Assembly (NCBI GenBank): GCA_003220795.1
Contig: QHTK01000044.1
Coordinates: 1 to 64,000 of the forward strand
DNA: 64,000 bases
Reading direction: 5' to 3'
From: Gemmatimonadota bacterium
GTDB lineage: Bacteria > Gemmatimonadota > Gemmatimonadetes > Gemmatimonadales > GWC2-71-9
In this document: positions 28,981-37,816 of the stretch, in pieces
How the letters are laid out: every line of letters starts with the position of its first letter
Position numbering within the stretch: the first letter of the stretch is position 1
The notes under the pieces: generated by a model
Seen by the model: the letters and a program-made list of their open reading frames with translations, nothing else
Told to the model about the DNA's origin: nothing
Databases searched by the model: none
Position numbers and translations under genes: made by a program

Positions 28981-29000
28981 GTAGTAGTAATTACTACTAC
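28981..29000. promoter_or_regulatory. 20-bp perfect palindrome, operator
   Basis: GTAGTAGTAATTACTACTAC is perfectly self-complementary, built from GTA/TAC triplets, and lies directly against the start of the TrmB-like gene. It is far more AT-rich than its surroundings and must overlap the promoter. Confidence 0.7.
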
Positions 29001-29048
29001 GTAATCCCGGCTGCTACCGCAAGATGGCGCTGCCTACTGCGGCCGTGC

Positions 29049-30302
29049 TCAGGCAATCTCGACGGGAAGGCCCATCAACCGGGCGATCAGCGCCAGCCGG
29101 AACGTGACGTCGGTCTGCCGCTGCGCGGGGCTCTTGCCCGGCCCCTCCAGCGGGAAGTAATGGGCCGAGACGGGACTGATCGCCTTCGGCAACGCCCGCA
29201 GGCTCTTGGGGCTCCAGATCCCCTGCTCGTCGCACTCATTGAAGAGCCGCGCCAGCACGCGGCCGGCGCTCGGGATATTGCGTACCAGCCCGAGCCGGGT
29301 CAGAAGCTCGAGCCAGTACAGGGCGAACGGAACGTCGCTGATGTGGCCCTGGGCGTCCGAGCGCAGCGGGTCGCCCAGCAGCTCGAAGATCGGCTTGAAC
29401 AGCTTCTTGCCGGCCAGGATGAAAAACGCACGGCGGGGCGCCGGGGTGGAGAAGTATTGCCCGAGCCGCTCGATGAATCCCGCACGCTCCCGCTGCACCG
29501 GCGGGAGGAAGGCGAGCATCTCGACGGCGAAGACCGTGGGTGGGTAGGCCGCGGGCTCGAGCACCGTCCTGCCTTGCGCCTTCTTGAAGGGCTTGACCGC
29601 TAGCTCGCTCCGCAGGTACTGGGAGATGTTGCTGGCGATCGTGTGCGCGGTCCCGCGCACGCGCGGGTCGTCGATGTGGCCGGCCCGCGCGAGGGCGCAT
29701 GCCGCCGCTTCCCGGCCCAGCCGCCGCGCCCAGCGCCCCAGCCCCGCGTCGGACTTGGCTGGCTTCTGATACTCGATCAGCAGCTCCTGCGCCCGTTGCG
29801 CGACTCCACGGTCGGGGTCGTCCGGCTCGATGCGTGACAGCAGCTGGAATAACAAGCGGTCCGCCAGTCGGAACGGCCGCTCGGTCGGGGGCCAGCCCAG
29901 CTCGATCAAGCGCCGGTACTGATAGACCGTGCCCGGCTCGCTCCAGCCGTGCGCTTTCGAGGCCACGGGCCCGAGCAGGTTGCCTCCCCACAGCCCCGTG
30001 GGCTTCTGCTTCCGCGCGATCGCCTGGGCGACCTTGTACTCGACCACCGCTTGGCGCAGCGCCGCGAGTCGCTCCGGATCGCGGTCGCTCTCGCGCACAA
30101 CTTCGGCATACGCCCGATACTGAAGCGGTGGGCTCGCGGCCTCGAGCAGCCAGGACAAGGGGAACCGATGCGACGTCGGGAGTTCCAGGGTGCTCGCTCC
30201 GCGGTGACGAGTGCGGCAGACCCGGCTGTCAAAAAGCGGCGCAAACCTAGTCGGCGGCGTCCCAATCGGCCAGAGGCCCTCGGGCGCTGACCAGCCCGCC
30301 AT
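29049..30302 (-). CDS. Conserved unknown protein, possible alpha/alpha-toroid
   Basis: A protein of 417 residues from ATG 30302. The first 45 look unconserved, so the true start may be later, near STLELPTSHRF. From there the protein is helical, with motifs such as QKPTGLWGGNLLGP, PGTVYQYRRLIELGW and DVPFALYWLELLTRLGL. These recall the Q-x-x-x-G-x-W repeats of prenyltransferase/terpene-cyclase-like alpha/alpha barrels, but no catalytic DxDD or zinc site is visible. No signal peptide or membrane segment. I cannot assign a function. It stands alone between two divergently regulated units. Confidence 0.65.
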   Translation of the reverse strand: MAGWSAPEGLWPIGTPPTRFAPLFDSRVCRTRHRGASTLELPTSHRFPLSWLLEAASPPLQYRAYAEVVRESDRDPERLAALRQAVVEYKVAQAIARKQKPTGLWGGNLLGPVASKAHGWSEPGTVYQYRRLIELGWPPTERPFRLADRLLFQLLSRIEPDDPDRGVAQRAQELLIEYQKPAKSDAGLGRWARRLGREAAACALARAGHIDDPRVRGTAHTIASNISQYLRSELAVKPFKKAQGRTVLEPAAYPPTVFAVEMLAFLPPVQRERAGFIERLGQYFSTPAPRRAFFILAGKKLFKPIFELLGDPLRSDAQGHISDVPFALYWLELLTRLGLVRNIPSAGRVLARLFNECDEQGIWSPKSLRALPKAISPVSAHYFPLEGPGKSPAQRQTDVTFRLALIARLMGLPVEIA

Positions 30303-30352
30303 CAATAACTGCTTTTGTCACCGTGCACTAGACGCGCTGCAACGGCTTGCAC

Positions 30353-31996
30353 TCAGGGCACCACTCGGCTGGTTTGGCGTTGGAACTCGGAGCTCGGGAG
30401 CCAGCGCGGCAGCTCCGGGGCGTTCGCGACCGCCAGGGCCAGGCGCATGGTGACACGGACTTCCTGCGCTAGCCCTGCGTAGCTGAACGTTGCGCGGTAC
30501 TCATCGCTCGGCTGGTGATAGCGCGTGCGGTTGTAGAGCTCGTCCTGCTCATTCCCCCATCCGGCGGGCCGTCCCACGAAGTCTCGTCCCGGATGGATCG
30601 ACAGCGCGGGCACGCCGGCCCGCGCAAACGGGAAATGATCCGAGCGGTAGAACGACCCGCGGACGTCGGGTTCGTGAATAACGGTGAGCGATTCGAGCTT
30701 CGCGGCAGCCTGGAACATTGCCCCGAGCGTGGAACGGTCGATCCCGAGCGCATCGATGTCCCGGGTGGCGCCGCGTACGTTGGCGACGTCGAGGTTGAGC
30801 ACGGCGGCCGTGCGCTCGAGCGGTACCAGCGGGCTCGCGACGTACGCCTCGCTCCCGAGCAACCCACTCTCTTCGGCCGTCGTCGCGACGAACAGCAGCG
30901 TGCGTCGCGGTCGCGGGGCCACCTGAGTGAGCGCCTGCGCTGCCGCCAGCAGCGCGGCCACGCCGGACGCGTTGTCTTCGGCGCCGTTGTAGATCGAGTC
31001 GCCATGAATCACGGGGCCGATCCCTTTGTGGTCCCAATGCGCGGTGAACAGCACGACTTGTTTCGCGAGTGTGGGGTCGCTCCCCGGGAGCTTCGCGACC
31101 ACGTTCTCCGAGCTGACCCGGCGCACGCCGCTGACGATGTTCACGGCGACGTGCAGACCCGTAGCGACCGGTCGGAAGTCGCGCCGCGCAGCAGTGCGTG
31201 TCAGAGAATCGAGGCTCAAGCCCGCGCGCGCGAGCGCCGCTTGCGCCGCGTCGGCGGTGACCCACCCGGCGAACGCGAGGCTCTGCGCCGCCGGGCGGTC
31301 GAGCTTGAACTGCTCCACCGACCACGACCCCCGTACCACTTCCCACGGATACGTCGCGCTCTCGGTGGTGTGGATCAGCAGCGCGCCCAGCGCACCGCGT
31401 CGCGCCGCCTCCTCGAGTTTGTAGGTCCAGCGGCCGTAGTAGGTCAGCGCGCGGCCGTTGAACACGGTCGAGTCTTGCAGCCCAGGGTCGTTCACGAGCA
31501 TGAGCACGACCTTGCCGCGCACGCCGGTGTCTTTATAGTCGTCCCACCGCCATTCGGGCGCGCGGATGCCATAACCCACGAACACCACTTCACCGTCGGC
31601 GGTGATCTCGGGGTCCGGTCGCTCGGCCCACGCGACAACGTCGTCGAGATACTTGAGGGACTGCGGTGCGCCGCTCGGACCCCACACCAGAGAGGGATGA
31701 GACGTCAAACCGAGGAGGGCGACCGGCTGAAAGTACGAGCTGTCGGGGCCGGCAGGCTCGAGCCCGAGCGTCGCGAACTGCGCGGCGATGTATCGGGCGG
31801 CGAGCCGGCCGCCCCGCGTGCCGGGGGCGCGTCCCTCGAGCAAGTCGTCGGCGAGGTAACGGATGTGCGCGTCCATCGCCGCCCCGCTCACCGGTGGCAG
31901 GGATGGCGGCGCAGGGGCGGGTCGCTGCCCCCAGAGCGGGGCCTCCAACGTGACGAGCAGCATCGTGACAGCAAGTCGACATGTCGTGGACAGCAT
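30353..31996 (-). CDS. Secreted M28 family aminopeptidase
   Basis: A protein of 547 residues; AGGAG lies 8 bases before the ATG. A signal peptide (LAVTMLLVTLEAPLWGQ) is followed by the M28 body with an inserted protease-associated domain (about 130-270: GYGIRAPEWRWDDYKDTG, GKVVLMLVNDP). The two-zinc site reads in order AHWDH, EDNASG, EESG (catalytic Glu), LDVANV and SDHFPF. It would release N-terminal residues from peptides in the periplasm or outside. It is divergent from the aconitase-family gene across 56 bp containing a GCTCGG/CCGAGC inverted pair. Confidence 0.92.
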   Translation of the reverse strand: MLSTTCRLAVTMLLVTLEAPLWGQRPAPAPPSLPPVSGAAMDAHIRYLADDLLEGRAPGTRGGRLAARYIAAQFATLGLEPAGPDSSYFQPVALLGLTSHPSLVWGPSGAPQSLKYLDDVVAWAERPDPEITADGEVVFVGYGIRAPEWRWDDYKDTGVRGKVVLMLVNDPGLQDSTVFNGRALTYYGRWTYKLEEAARRGALGALLIHTTESATYPWEVVRGSWSVEQFKLDRPAAQSLAFAGWVTADAAQAALARAGLSLDSLTRTAARRDFRPVATGLHVAVNIVSGVRRVSSENVVAKLPGSDPTLAKQVVLFTAHWDHKGIGPVIHGDSIYNGAEDNASGVAALLAAAQALTQVAPRPRRTLLFVATTAEESGLLGSEAYVASPLVPLERTAAVLNLDVANVRGATRDIDALGIDRSTLGAMFQAAAKLESLTVIHEPDVRGSFYRSDHFPFARAGVPALSIHPGRDFVGRPAGWGNEQDELYNRTRYHQPSDEYRATFSYAGLAQEVRVTMRLALAVANAPELPRWLPSSEFQRQTSRVVP

Positions 31997-32052
31997 CGCG
32001 TTTCTCCTGATTCGCCTTGCTCGGCACCGAGCGAGCGGTGCAATTTTCGCTC

Positions 32053-34086
32053 ATGTTGCAAGCGTTGCAGTCCCGCCGGGTCGAGCGACTCCCCGATCTC
32101 GTCCGGCTCCAGGGCCGCATCCTGTTTCTGACTGAAGAACCTGCGCTCGTCCGCACCCAACTCGACGGGCAAGACCTGGACTGGACCCCCGCCAGCAAGC
32201 TACGCGACAACATCTCGACCGACGAGATCACCCCTGCCTACATCTGCTACTACTACGACGAAACCCTCGGCGACTTCCCCTACCTCGGCTTGAAGTGCGG
32301 CGAAGAGTTCCCGATCGCCCGGGGGTCGGTGAAGCGCGGCGGCTTCGTCGCCTCGGTCAGCGGCCAACGACGGGGCAAGGGCTCGTCGCGCGAGCAGTCT
32401 CCCTACGCCGAGATGTGCGCCGGCATCAAGCTGGTGGTGGCCGAGAACATCGAGCGGATCTACCGGGAGAACTGCCAGAACCTGGGCGTCCTCACGACCA
32501 CCGACTTCTCGATCATCGACCGGGTGCGGCGGGGCGAGGCGATCCCGCTCGCGGCCTTCACCCAGGGTGAGGGTGAGATCACACGTGGTATCATCGAGTA
32601 CGGGGGGCTGTTCAACTTCAACGTCGCCCGGCTCCAGGGCAAGGTCGTGCTCGCGCCGCCCCGGACAGCCGGGCGGCCCATGACGCTCGGCGAAAAGATC
32701 ATCGCGCGCCACTGGGTGGTCGACCCCGCGCGCGGCAAGATCGGCGTGCCCGCCGTCAAGCCGGGAGACGAAGGATTCGTGGTCACCGACATCCGGTTCA
32801 GCCACGAATACGTGACCCCGATGGCGGCGATCTTCTTCGAGCAACTCGTGGGCCACGAGGAGCAGGTGGTCGATCCCGGCTCCATCCTCATGTTTCGCGA
32901 TCACCTCACGTTCCTTCCCGAAGCGATGACCCCCGAGCGCGTTAAGGAGGGGCTGCTCGAGGTAGCGCTGCAGCTCGAAAAGAAGCAGCGCGCCTTCGCC
33001 CAGAAACAGGGAATCAAGCTGTACGGCGAGCTACGCCTCGGCCACCATGGTGGCGCACGGGGCTCGGAGGCGATCTGCCACTCCAAGATCCTCGAGGGAC
33101 ATGCGGAGCCCGGCATGGTGATTATCGGCTCGGACTCGCACACGCCCCATGCCGGTGCGGTCGGGTGTGTCGCATTCGGCGTGGGAACGACCGCGATCTT
33201 CAATTCCTGGATCACGAAGGACGTGCGGCTCACCGTTCCTGAAACCGTGAGGATCGTGGTGCGCGGCAGGAAGCCGGACAACGTGACGGCCAAGGACTTC
33301 ATGCTCGAAGTGTTGCGCCAGCCGTACGTGAAGAGCGGCCGCGCCATCGGCAAGCTGGTGGAATACTGTGGGGATGCTGTCGAATCGCTGTCAGTAGACG
33401 AGCGCGCCACCATGACCAACATGACAGCGGAGGTAGGAGGTTTTACCGGCTACGTGGCTCCGGACGGGAAGACGGTTGAGTATCTCGTGGCATATCGCGG
33501 CATGCCGCGCGGCGAGGCCGAGCGGTTGTGTGCCGGTTTGGCGAGCGACGCCGGCGCCGAGTATTGCGAGGTCATCGAGATCGACGCCGCCGCGATTCGG
33601 CCGATGATGGCGCTCCCCGGCGATCCCGGGAACGGCCAGTACATCGACGCCGCGGCGCGGATCCGCGTGGACATCGCGTACGCCGGCTCGTGCACCGCGG
33701 GCAAGAAGGAAGACATGGACATGTATGCCCGGGTGCTGGCGGAGGCGGCGGAGCGAGGGGCGCGCGTCGCCCCGTGGGTGCGGTTCTACATTCAGTGCGG
33801 ATCGCAGGACGTGAAGCGCTACTGCGAGGAGCGGGGCTACCTCGAGCTGTTCCAGAAGGTCGGAGCGACGTTCCTCGAGCCCTCGTGCGGCGCCTGTATC
33901 AACGCGGGGCCCGGCGTGTCGAAAACGCGGGACGAAGTGACCATCAGCGCGATCAACCGAAACTTTCCCGGCCGCTCGGGTCCGGGGCAGCTCTACCTCG
34001 CCAACCCGTACAGCGTCGCGGCGTCTGCCATCACCGGTTACATCACCGAGTGGCAGCCCGGGATGGCGCTGGCTCCTGTCGAGTGA
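32053..34086 (+). CDS. Aconitase-family hydratase, swivel domain first
   Basis: A protein of 677 residues. The N-terminal 190 form the swivel domain (KLRDNISTDEITPAY and the substrate-binding GKGSSREQSPY), normally the C-terminal domain or a separate small subunit. The catalytic domains follow: HHGGARGSEAICHSKILEG, IIGSDSHTPHAGAVG, DERATMTNMTAEVGGFTG, and the cluster cysteines in AGSCTAGKKED and EPSCGACINAG. This order is that of AcnB, but the N-terminal HEAT-like domain of AcnB is missing and the length is about 200 shorter. It could be aconitase, isopropylmalate or methylcitrate hydratase; the substrate cannot be read off. The start is ATG 32053; a TTG 36 bp upstream is possible. Confidence 0.85.
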   Translation: MLQALQSRRVERLPDLVRLQGRILFLTEEPALVRTQLDGQDLDWTPASKLRDNISTDEITPAYICYYYDETLGDFPYLGLKCGEEFPIARGSVKRGGFVASVSGQRRGKGSSREQSPYAEMCAGIKLVVAENIERIYRENCQNLGVLTTTDFSIIDRVRRGEAIPLAAFTQGEGEITRGIIEYGGLFNFNVARLQGKVVLAPPRTAGRPMTLGEKIIARHWVVDPARGKIGVPAVKPGDEGFVVTDIRFSHEYVTPMAAIFFEQLVGHEEQVVDPGSILMFRDHLTFLPEAMTPERVKEGLLEVALQLEKKQRAFAQKQGIKLYGELRLGHHGGARGSEAICHSKILEGHAEPGMVIIGSDSHTPHAGAVGCVAFGVGTTAIFNSWITKDVRLTVPETVRIVVRGRKPDNVTAKDFMLEVLRQPYVKSGRAIGKLVEYCGDAVESLSVDERATMTNMTAEVGGFTGYVAPDGKTVEYLVAYRGMPRGEAERLCAGLASDAGAEYCEVIEIDAAAIRPMMALPGDPGNGQYIDAAARIRVDIAYAGSCTAGKKEDMDMYARVLAEAAERGARVAPWVRFYIQCGSQDVKRYCEERGYLELFQKVGATFLEPSCGACINAGPGVSKTRDEVTISAINRNFPGRSGPGQLYLANPYSVAASAITGYITEWQPGMALAPVE

Positions 34087-34089
34087 ACT

Positions 34090-34122
34090 CCCCGGCCTAA
34101 CGGCTGGGGCTAATGGCCGGGG
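34090..34122. terminator. Possible bidirectional terminator
   Basis: CCCCGGCC (34090-34097) pairs with GGCCGGGG (34115-34122) across 17 bases between two convergent genes. The loop contains a repeated GGGGCTAA. No T tract. Confidence 0.35.
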
Positions 34123-35382
34123 CTAACGACCGCCGGTCGTGCTGGAGAGGTCCCGGCCGGCGGACCGCTCGCCGCTGTGCTTGGGACGAAGCGACTCGCG
34201 CTGGTACACGCTGCGCGGGTTCCACAGCACCCACGACGTGATGCCCAAGTCTTCCGCCGCGCGGATCTGATCGCGGATTTGTGATGGCGCGTAGCGAGGC
34301 AGCCGGCGGCCGAGCGTGAACGCCTGCAAGAACGGCCGGATCTCCGCGGCGGCGGGGTGCGGCCGCGAGCGCTGGAGGGCGTCGCTCAAGGCGTATCGGA
34401 CGACGCGATAAGGCTCGCCGTTGGGCCACGCCAGGCCGAAGGCGCCGCGATAGTAGTGACTGGGATAGACCATCGGCAGCACCACGTCCGCGACGTTGAT
34501 GAAATCTTCCCACACCTGGCCGATGCCGAGGTCGCCGGTCGTCGCCGAGGCGGTGAGGCCGAAGATGTCGAACGTGACCGGGACGCCGAGCGGCCTGAGG
34601 CGGTTCCGGAGCAGCGTGATGTGCTCGCGCACCGCCTCGCGCTGCGTTTCTCCATGGTGGGCCGGAAAGATCGCCGTCGCCATACGCTCGCGCGGCTCGT
34701 CGGGGAAGCGTACGTAATCGAACTGCACCTCGCTGAACCCCAACCGCACGGCTTCCGCGGCCAACTGGGCCGAGTAGATCCACACGGAATCGTTGTACGC
34801 ATCCACCCAGGCGCTGTGGATCCGGTCGCGCCACAGCCCACCGGTGGTGCGATCCTTCACCGACCAGCTGGGCTTGCGCTCCGCGAGCAACGGGTCCTTC
34901 GCGACCACGATGCGGGCGATCGCGTAGATCCCGTGGGCCGCCAGCGTGTCGAGCCGCGCCTTCGCGTCCTTGGCGCGGGTGCACGCGTTCGCGCCGATCT
35001 GCTGGGCGGTGGGAACGGCCGATGGATACAGCAGGCAGCCGGTGTCGTCCTTCACGTCCACGACGAAGGCATTGATCTCGGTCTCGTCGGCCAGCCGCAC
35101 GAGGTGCCACAGCTTCGGCGATCCGAACGCCCAGGCATTCACGTACAACCCTTTGATCGCCGACGTCTGCGGGACGAGGAGCGTCTCCTGCTGCACGTAG
35201 CGCAGCTCGATCGGTCGCAGCGTTACGTGGGCTTGATCGGCGGGCGCCGGCGGCAGCGCGCCCGGCACTTCCGGCGGTGCGGGGGGCGCGGGCGGCGGCG
35301 GCACGCTATCCTGCGCAAAAAGGCCGCGACTCATGAAGAGCGCGGCCAGCAAGAGGGCACTCGCCTGCCGGACCACAGCCAT
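34123..35382 (-). CDS. Putative glycoside hydrolase, DUF4015 type
   Basis: A protein of 419 residues with a signal peptide (ALLLAALFMSRGLFAQ) and a proline-rich linker (about 25-50). From there the DUF4015 TIM-barrel pattern runs: IKGLYVNAWAFGS, INAFVVDVKDDTG, GIYAIARIVVAKDP, GFSEVQFDYVRFPDE (the likely acidic catalytic strand), VTFDIFGLTAS, DVVLPMVYPSHYY and SWVLWNPRSVY. Families of this fold cleave exopolysaccharides, but no substrate is proven for this one. It is exported. The tail is low-complexity. Confidence 0.85.
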   Translation of the reverse strand: MAVVRQASALLLAALFMSRGLFAQDSVPPPPAPPAPPEVPGALPPAPADQAHVTLRPIELRYVQQETLLVPQTSAIKGLYVNAWAFGSPKLWHLVRLADETEINAFVVDVKDDTGCLLYPSAVPTAQQIGANACTRAKDAKARLDTLAAHGIYAIARIVVAKDPLLAERKPSWSVKDRTTGGLWRDRIHSAWVDAYNDSVWIYSAQLAAEAVRLGFSEVQFDYVRFPDEPRERMATAIFPAHHGETQREAVREHITLLRNRLRPLGVPVTFDIFGLTASATTGDLGIGQVWEDFINVADVVLPMVYPSHYYRGAFGLAWPNGEPYRVVRYALSDALQRSRPHPAAAEIRPFLQAFTLGRRLPRYAPSQIRDQIRAAEDLGITSWVLWNPRSVYQRESLRPKHSGERSAGRDLSSTTGGR

Positions 35383-35435
35383 AGGGGGCTACACGATAGG
35401 AATCCCCGGTCAACCAGACAAGAGACGGGGATCAC

Positions 35436-37811
35436 CTATTGCGCCGTCAGCTGTAAGCTATTGAACAGCAACGGGTAAGTGGCGATGCTCTGGCCGCGGT
35501 ACTGGGGCCGGAACCCGAACAGCACCACCCGGCCGGACCCCTGCTTCACCTCGACGAGAGCGGCCTTGCCCGCGATGCGCTCGGGGTGCAGCACCCAGCC
35601 GGAGAGCAGCACCTTGTCGGCATCGGTCGGGTAGCGGCCGATGACCCGCACGGCGCTGGAATCGAGCGCTTCGAACGCCGGACCACCTTCATACCAGGCG
35701 ACGCTCTGAGCCGGCATCCCACGCGCCAGCGGCGCGGCCGTGTCGAGTTCGAGACGAAAGATCGATCCCGGGGCATAGAACTCGTCGTCGGCCACGCCCG
35801 CCAGCACGTTGCGCACGGGGAGCAGCAGCTGCTCGGCAGCGAACCGGCTGGCGTCGTTGAGCGCGACCAGCGTCCCGCCGTCCTGCACGAACTGACGCAG
35901 CGCCTTGACTCCGTCCGCGCCGAGACCGCCCGCGTACGGGGCGGGATACTCGTGTGGCAGGCCGTTGAGCAGCTCGTCGGGCGCCTGATCGGGCAGGATG
36001 ATCACGGTGAATTGCGCAGCGAGCTTGCCGGCGCGCACCACGGAGTCCACCACGGAGACGTACGGTACGTGCCACGTGTCGAAGACCCAGCGCGTCCATC
36101 CCTCGTCCATGGAAGCGTCGTACGAGCGGTACAGCCCGATGCGCGGGCCCTCCGGGCCGGCGACGCCGCTGTAGGCTGGGGTGGTGGCGGGCGGCTCGAC
36201 GGGCGCTGAGAGGCCGATCCGCAGCGAGTCGCGCGCCGGCACGGCCGTCACGCCCATAAGGAGCGGCAGCGTGTGGGCCGTGACGTCGTACGGGGGCAGG
36301 GGCGGACCGGCTGGGTAGAGCCGCAGATCGGGATAGTGCTGCGGCTCGAGCAGGGTCTTGGCGAACGCCGCATACGGCTGCCGCAGCACCACGACGTAGC
36401 TCCCGGCGGCATAGCGCTGCCCGGCGAGCGTGACGGGGTGGAGGGCCGTGCGGATCTCCACCTGCCCGCGATGCAGGATCCCGAGCAGCGTCGCGAGCCC
36501 CACGGTGTCCCGCTGCTGGCGGGGGATCACGTACGCGTACGGCCAGCCGCGCCAGCCGTGCACGCCGCGCTCCTCCACCGTGAGGAAGTTGGCGAGCCAG
36601 ATATCGCGGTACCGCGCCGCGCTCTCGAGCAGAGCGTAGGCGGCGTCGGTCTGGTAGCTCACGATGTCGCGCAGCGTCCAGCGGCCACCGGGCCACGGGT
36701 TGGTGAAGTTCCAGGAGCGCTCGCGCGGGTTGAAGCCGCGCGCCCGAGTCGCGAGGTGGTCGAACGGAATGTCGATCGGCGAGGCCAGATTGGCGCTCGC
36801 CGCCTCGGAGAGAATGCGCACGCCCCCGTGATAGTGCTGGTAGGCGCGGGCGGGCGTCCACGCGTCGTAGATCGCATTGATCGAGATTCCCGTCTTCCCC
36901 TCGCCCGCGAGCTGCCACGCCATGTCGGCCCCCAAGGCGTTCACTCCGTCCACGAGCAACGGGTCCACGTTCGGCTCGACCGGGTCGAGGTAGGGAGGCA
37001 GAAAGAGTCGCGAGCCGTCCGTGTCCTGCTGGTGAATGTCGTGCACGATCTCGGGATGCCACACGTTGTGCAGCGAATCGACCACCAGCTGGGTCTCGAC
37101 CTGCGTGAAAGCGTACCAGTCACGATTGTTGTCGTGTCCGGCGTAATGGTGGTACAGCTCGGGCGGGTCGGTGCCTTCGGCGGCCGTGCCGAGCGTGCGG
37201 TTGTACCAGTGCGTGACGATGGAAACGCCGTCCGGGTTGAGCGACGGCACGAGCAGCAGAATCACGTTGTCGAGGATCCTGCGGGTGGCGGCGGCGGTGT
37301 CGCTCGCGAGGCGGTAGGCGAGCAGCGCGGGCGTCAGGTGCCCGCCCACTTCGTTCGAGTGAATGCCCGACGTGATGAGCACGATGGCGCGGCCGTCACG
37401 CAGCGCCTCCTGCTGCTCGCGGCCGTTGTGGATGATGCGCGGGTCGGCGAGCCGGGCGTTGAGCTGCCGGTAGCGCTCGAGGCTCTTCAAGTTGGACGGA
37501 CTCGAAATCACCAGCGCGACGAGCGGCACGCCCAGCGTGGTCTTCCCCAGCTCGCGGTAGCGCACCCGGTCGCTGGTCTGCGCCAGCGCCTGGTAATAGT
37601 GCAGTAACGCCGGCCAGTCGGCGAGCTTCCGGTCCTCGCCGGGCTCGAAGCCGAGGATCGATTTGGGAGTCGGCACGCGGGAGCCGGTAACGGGGGCAGG
37701 CGGGCGCGGCTTCGCCGCCTGCCGCGGCCGGTGGCGCTGCTGCGCGGCGAGCGCCGCGGGCAGGGCGACGAGCCCCGCCGCGAGCAGGGCGACGAGCGCG
37801 CGCGGCGCCAC
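35436..37811 (-). CDS. Secreted M14 family zinc carboxypeptidase
   Basis: A protein of 791 residues. I start at GTG 37811, which gives a signal peptide (VALLAAGLVALPAALAAQ); an in-frame CTG at 37820 overlaps the S9 stop as CTGA and adds MTR. The M14 domain (about 60-400) has the zinc pair in GIHSNEVGG (His and Glu), NPDGVSIVTHWYNR and HDIHQQDTDGSR. The C-terminal 350 residues contain a glutamine-amidotransferase-like region (IILPDQAPDEL, LRQFVQDGGTLVALND) typical of this large Gram-negative M14 group. It lies 5 bp after the S9 peptidase gene, so the two form a peptide-digesting operon. Confidence 0.9.
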   Translation of the reverse strand: MAPRALVALLAAGLVALPAALAAQQRHRPRQAAKPRPPAPVTGSRVPTPKSILGFEPGEDRKLADWPALLHYYQALAQTSDRVRYRELGKTTLGVPLVALVISSPSNLKSLERYRQLNARLADPRIIHNGREQQEALRDGRAIVLITSGIHSNEVGGHLTPALLAYRLASDTAAATRRILDNVILLLVPSLNPDGVSIVTHWYNRTLGTAAEGTDPPELYHHYAGHDNNRDWYAFTQVETQLVVDSLHNVWHPEIVHDIHQQDTDGSRLFLPPYLDPVEPNVDPLLVDGVNALGADMAWQLAGEGKTGISINAIYDAWTPARAYQHYHGGVRILSEAASANLASPIDIPFDHLATRARGFNPRERSWNFTNPWPGGRWTLRDIVSYQTDAAYALLESAARYRDIWLANFLTVEERGVHGWRGWPYAYVIPRQQRDTVGLATLLGILHRGQVEIRTALHPVTLAGQRYAAGSYVVVLRQPYAAFAKTLLEPQHYPDLRLYPAGPPLPPYDVTAHTLPLLMGVTAVPARDSLRIGLSAPVEPPATTPAYSGVAGPEGPRIGLYRSYDASMDEGWTRWVFDTWHVPYVSVVDSVVRAGKLAAQFTVIILPDQAPDELLNGLPHEYPAPYAGGLGADGVKALRQFVQDGGTLVALNDASRFAAEQLLLPVRNVLAGVADDEFYAPGSIFRLELDTAAPLARGMPAQSVAWYEGGPAFEALDSSAVRVIGRYPTDADKVLLSGWVLHPERIAGKAALVEVKQGSGRVVLFGFRPQYRGQSIATYPLLFNSLQLTAQ

Positions 37812-37816
37812 GCGGG

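Noticed and set aside
32014..32034. GCTCGG/CCGAGC pair between M28 and aconitase genes as a terminator
   Set aside because: The genes are divergent and the loop would be two bases; at most a weak operator.
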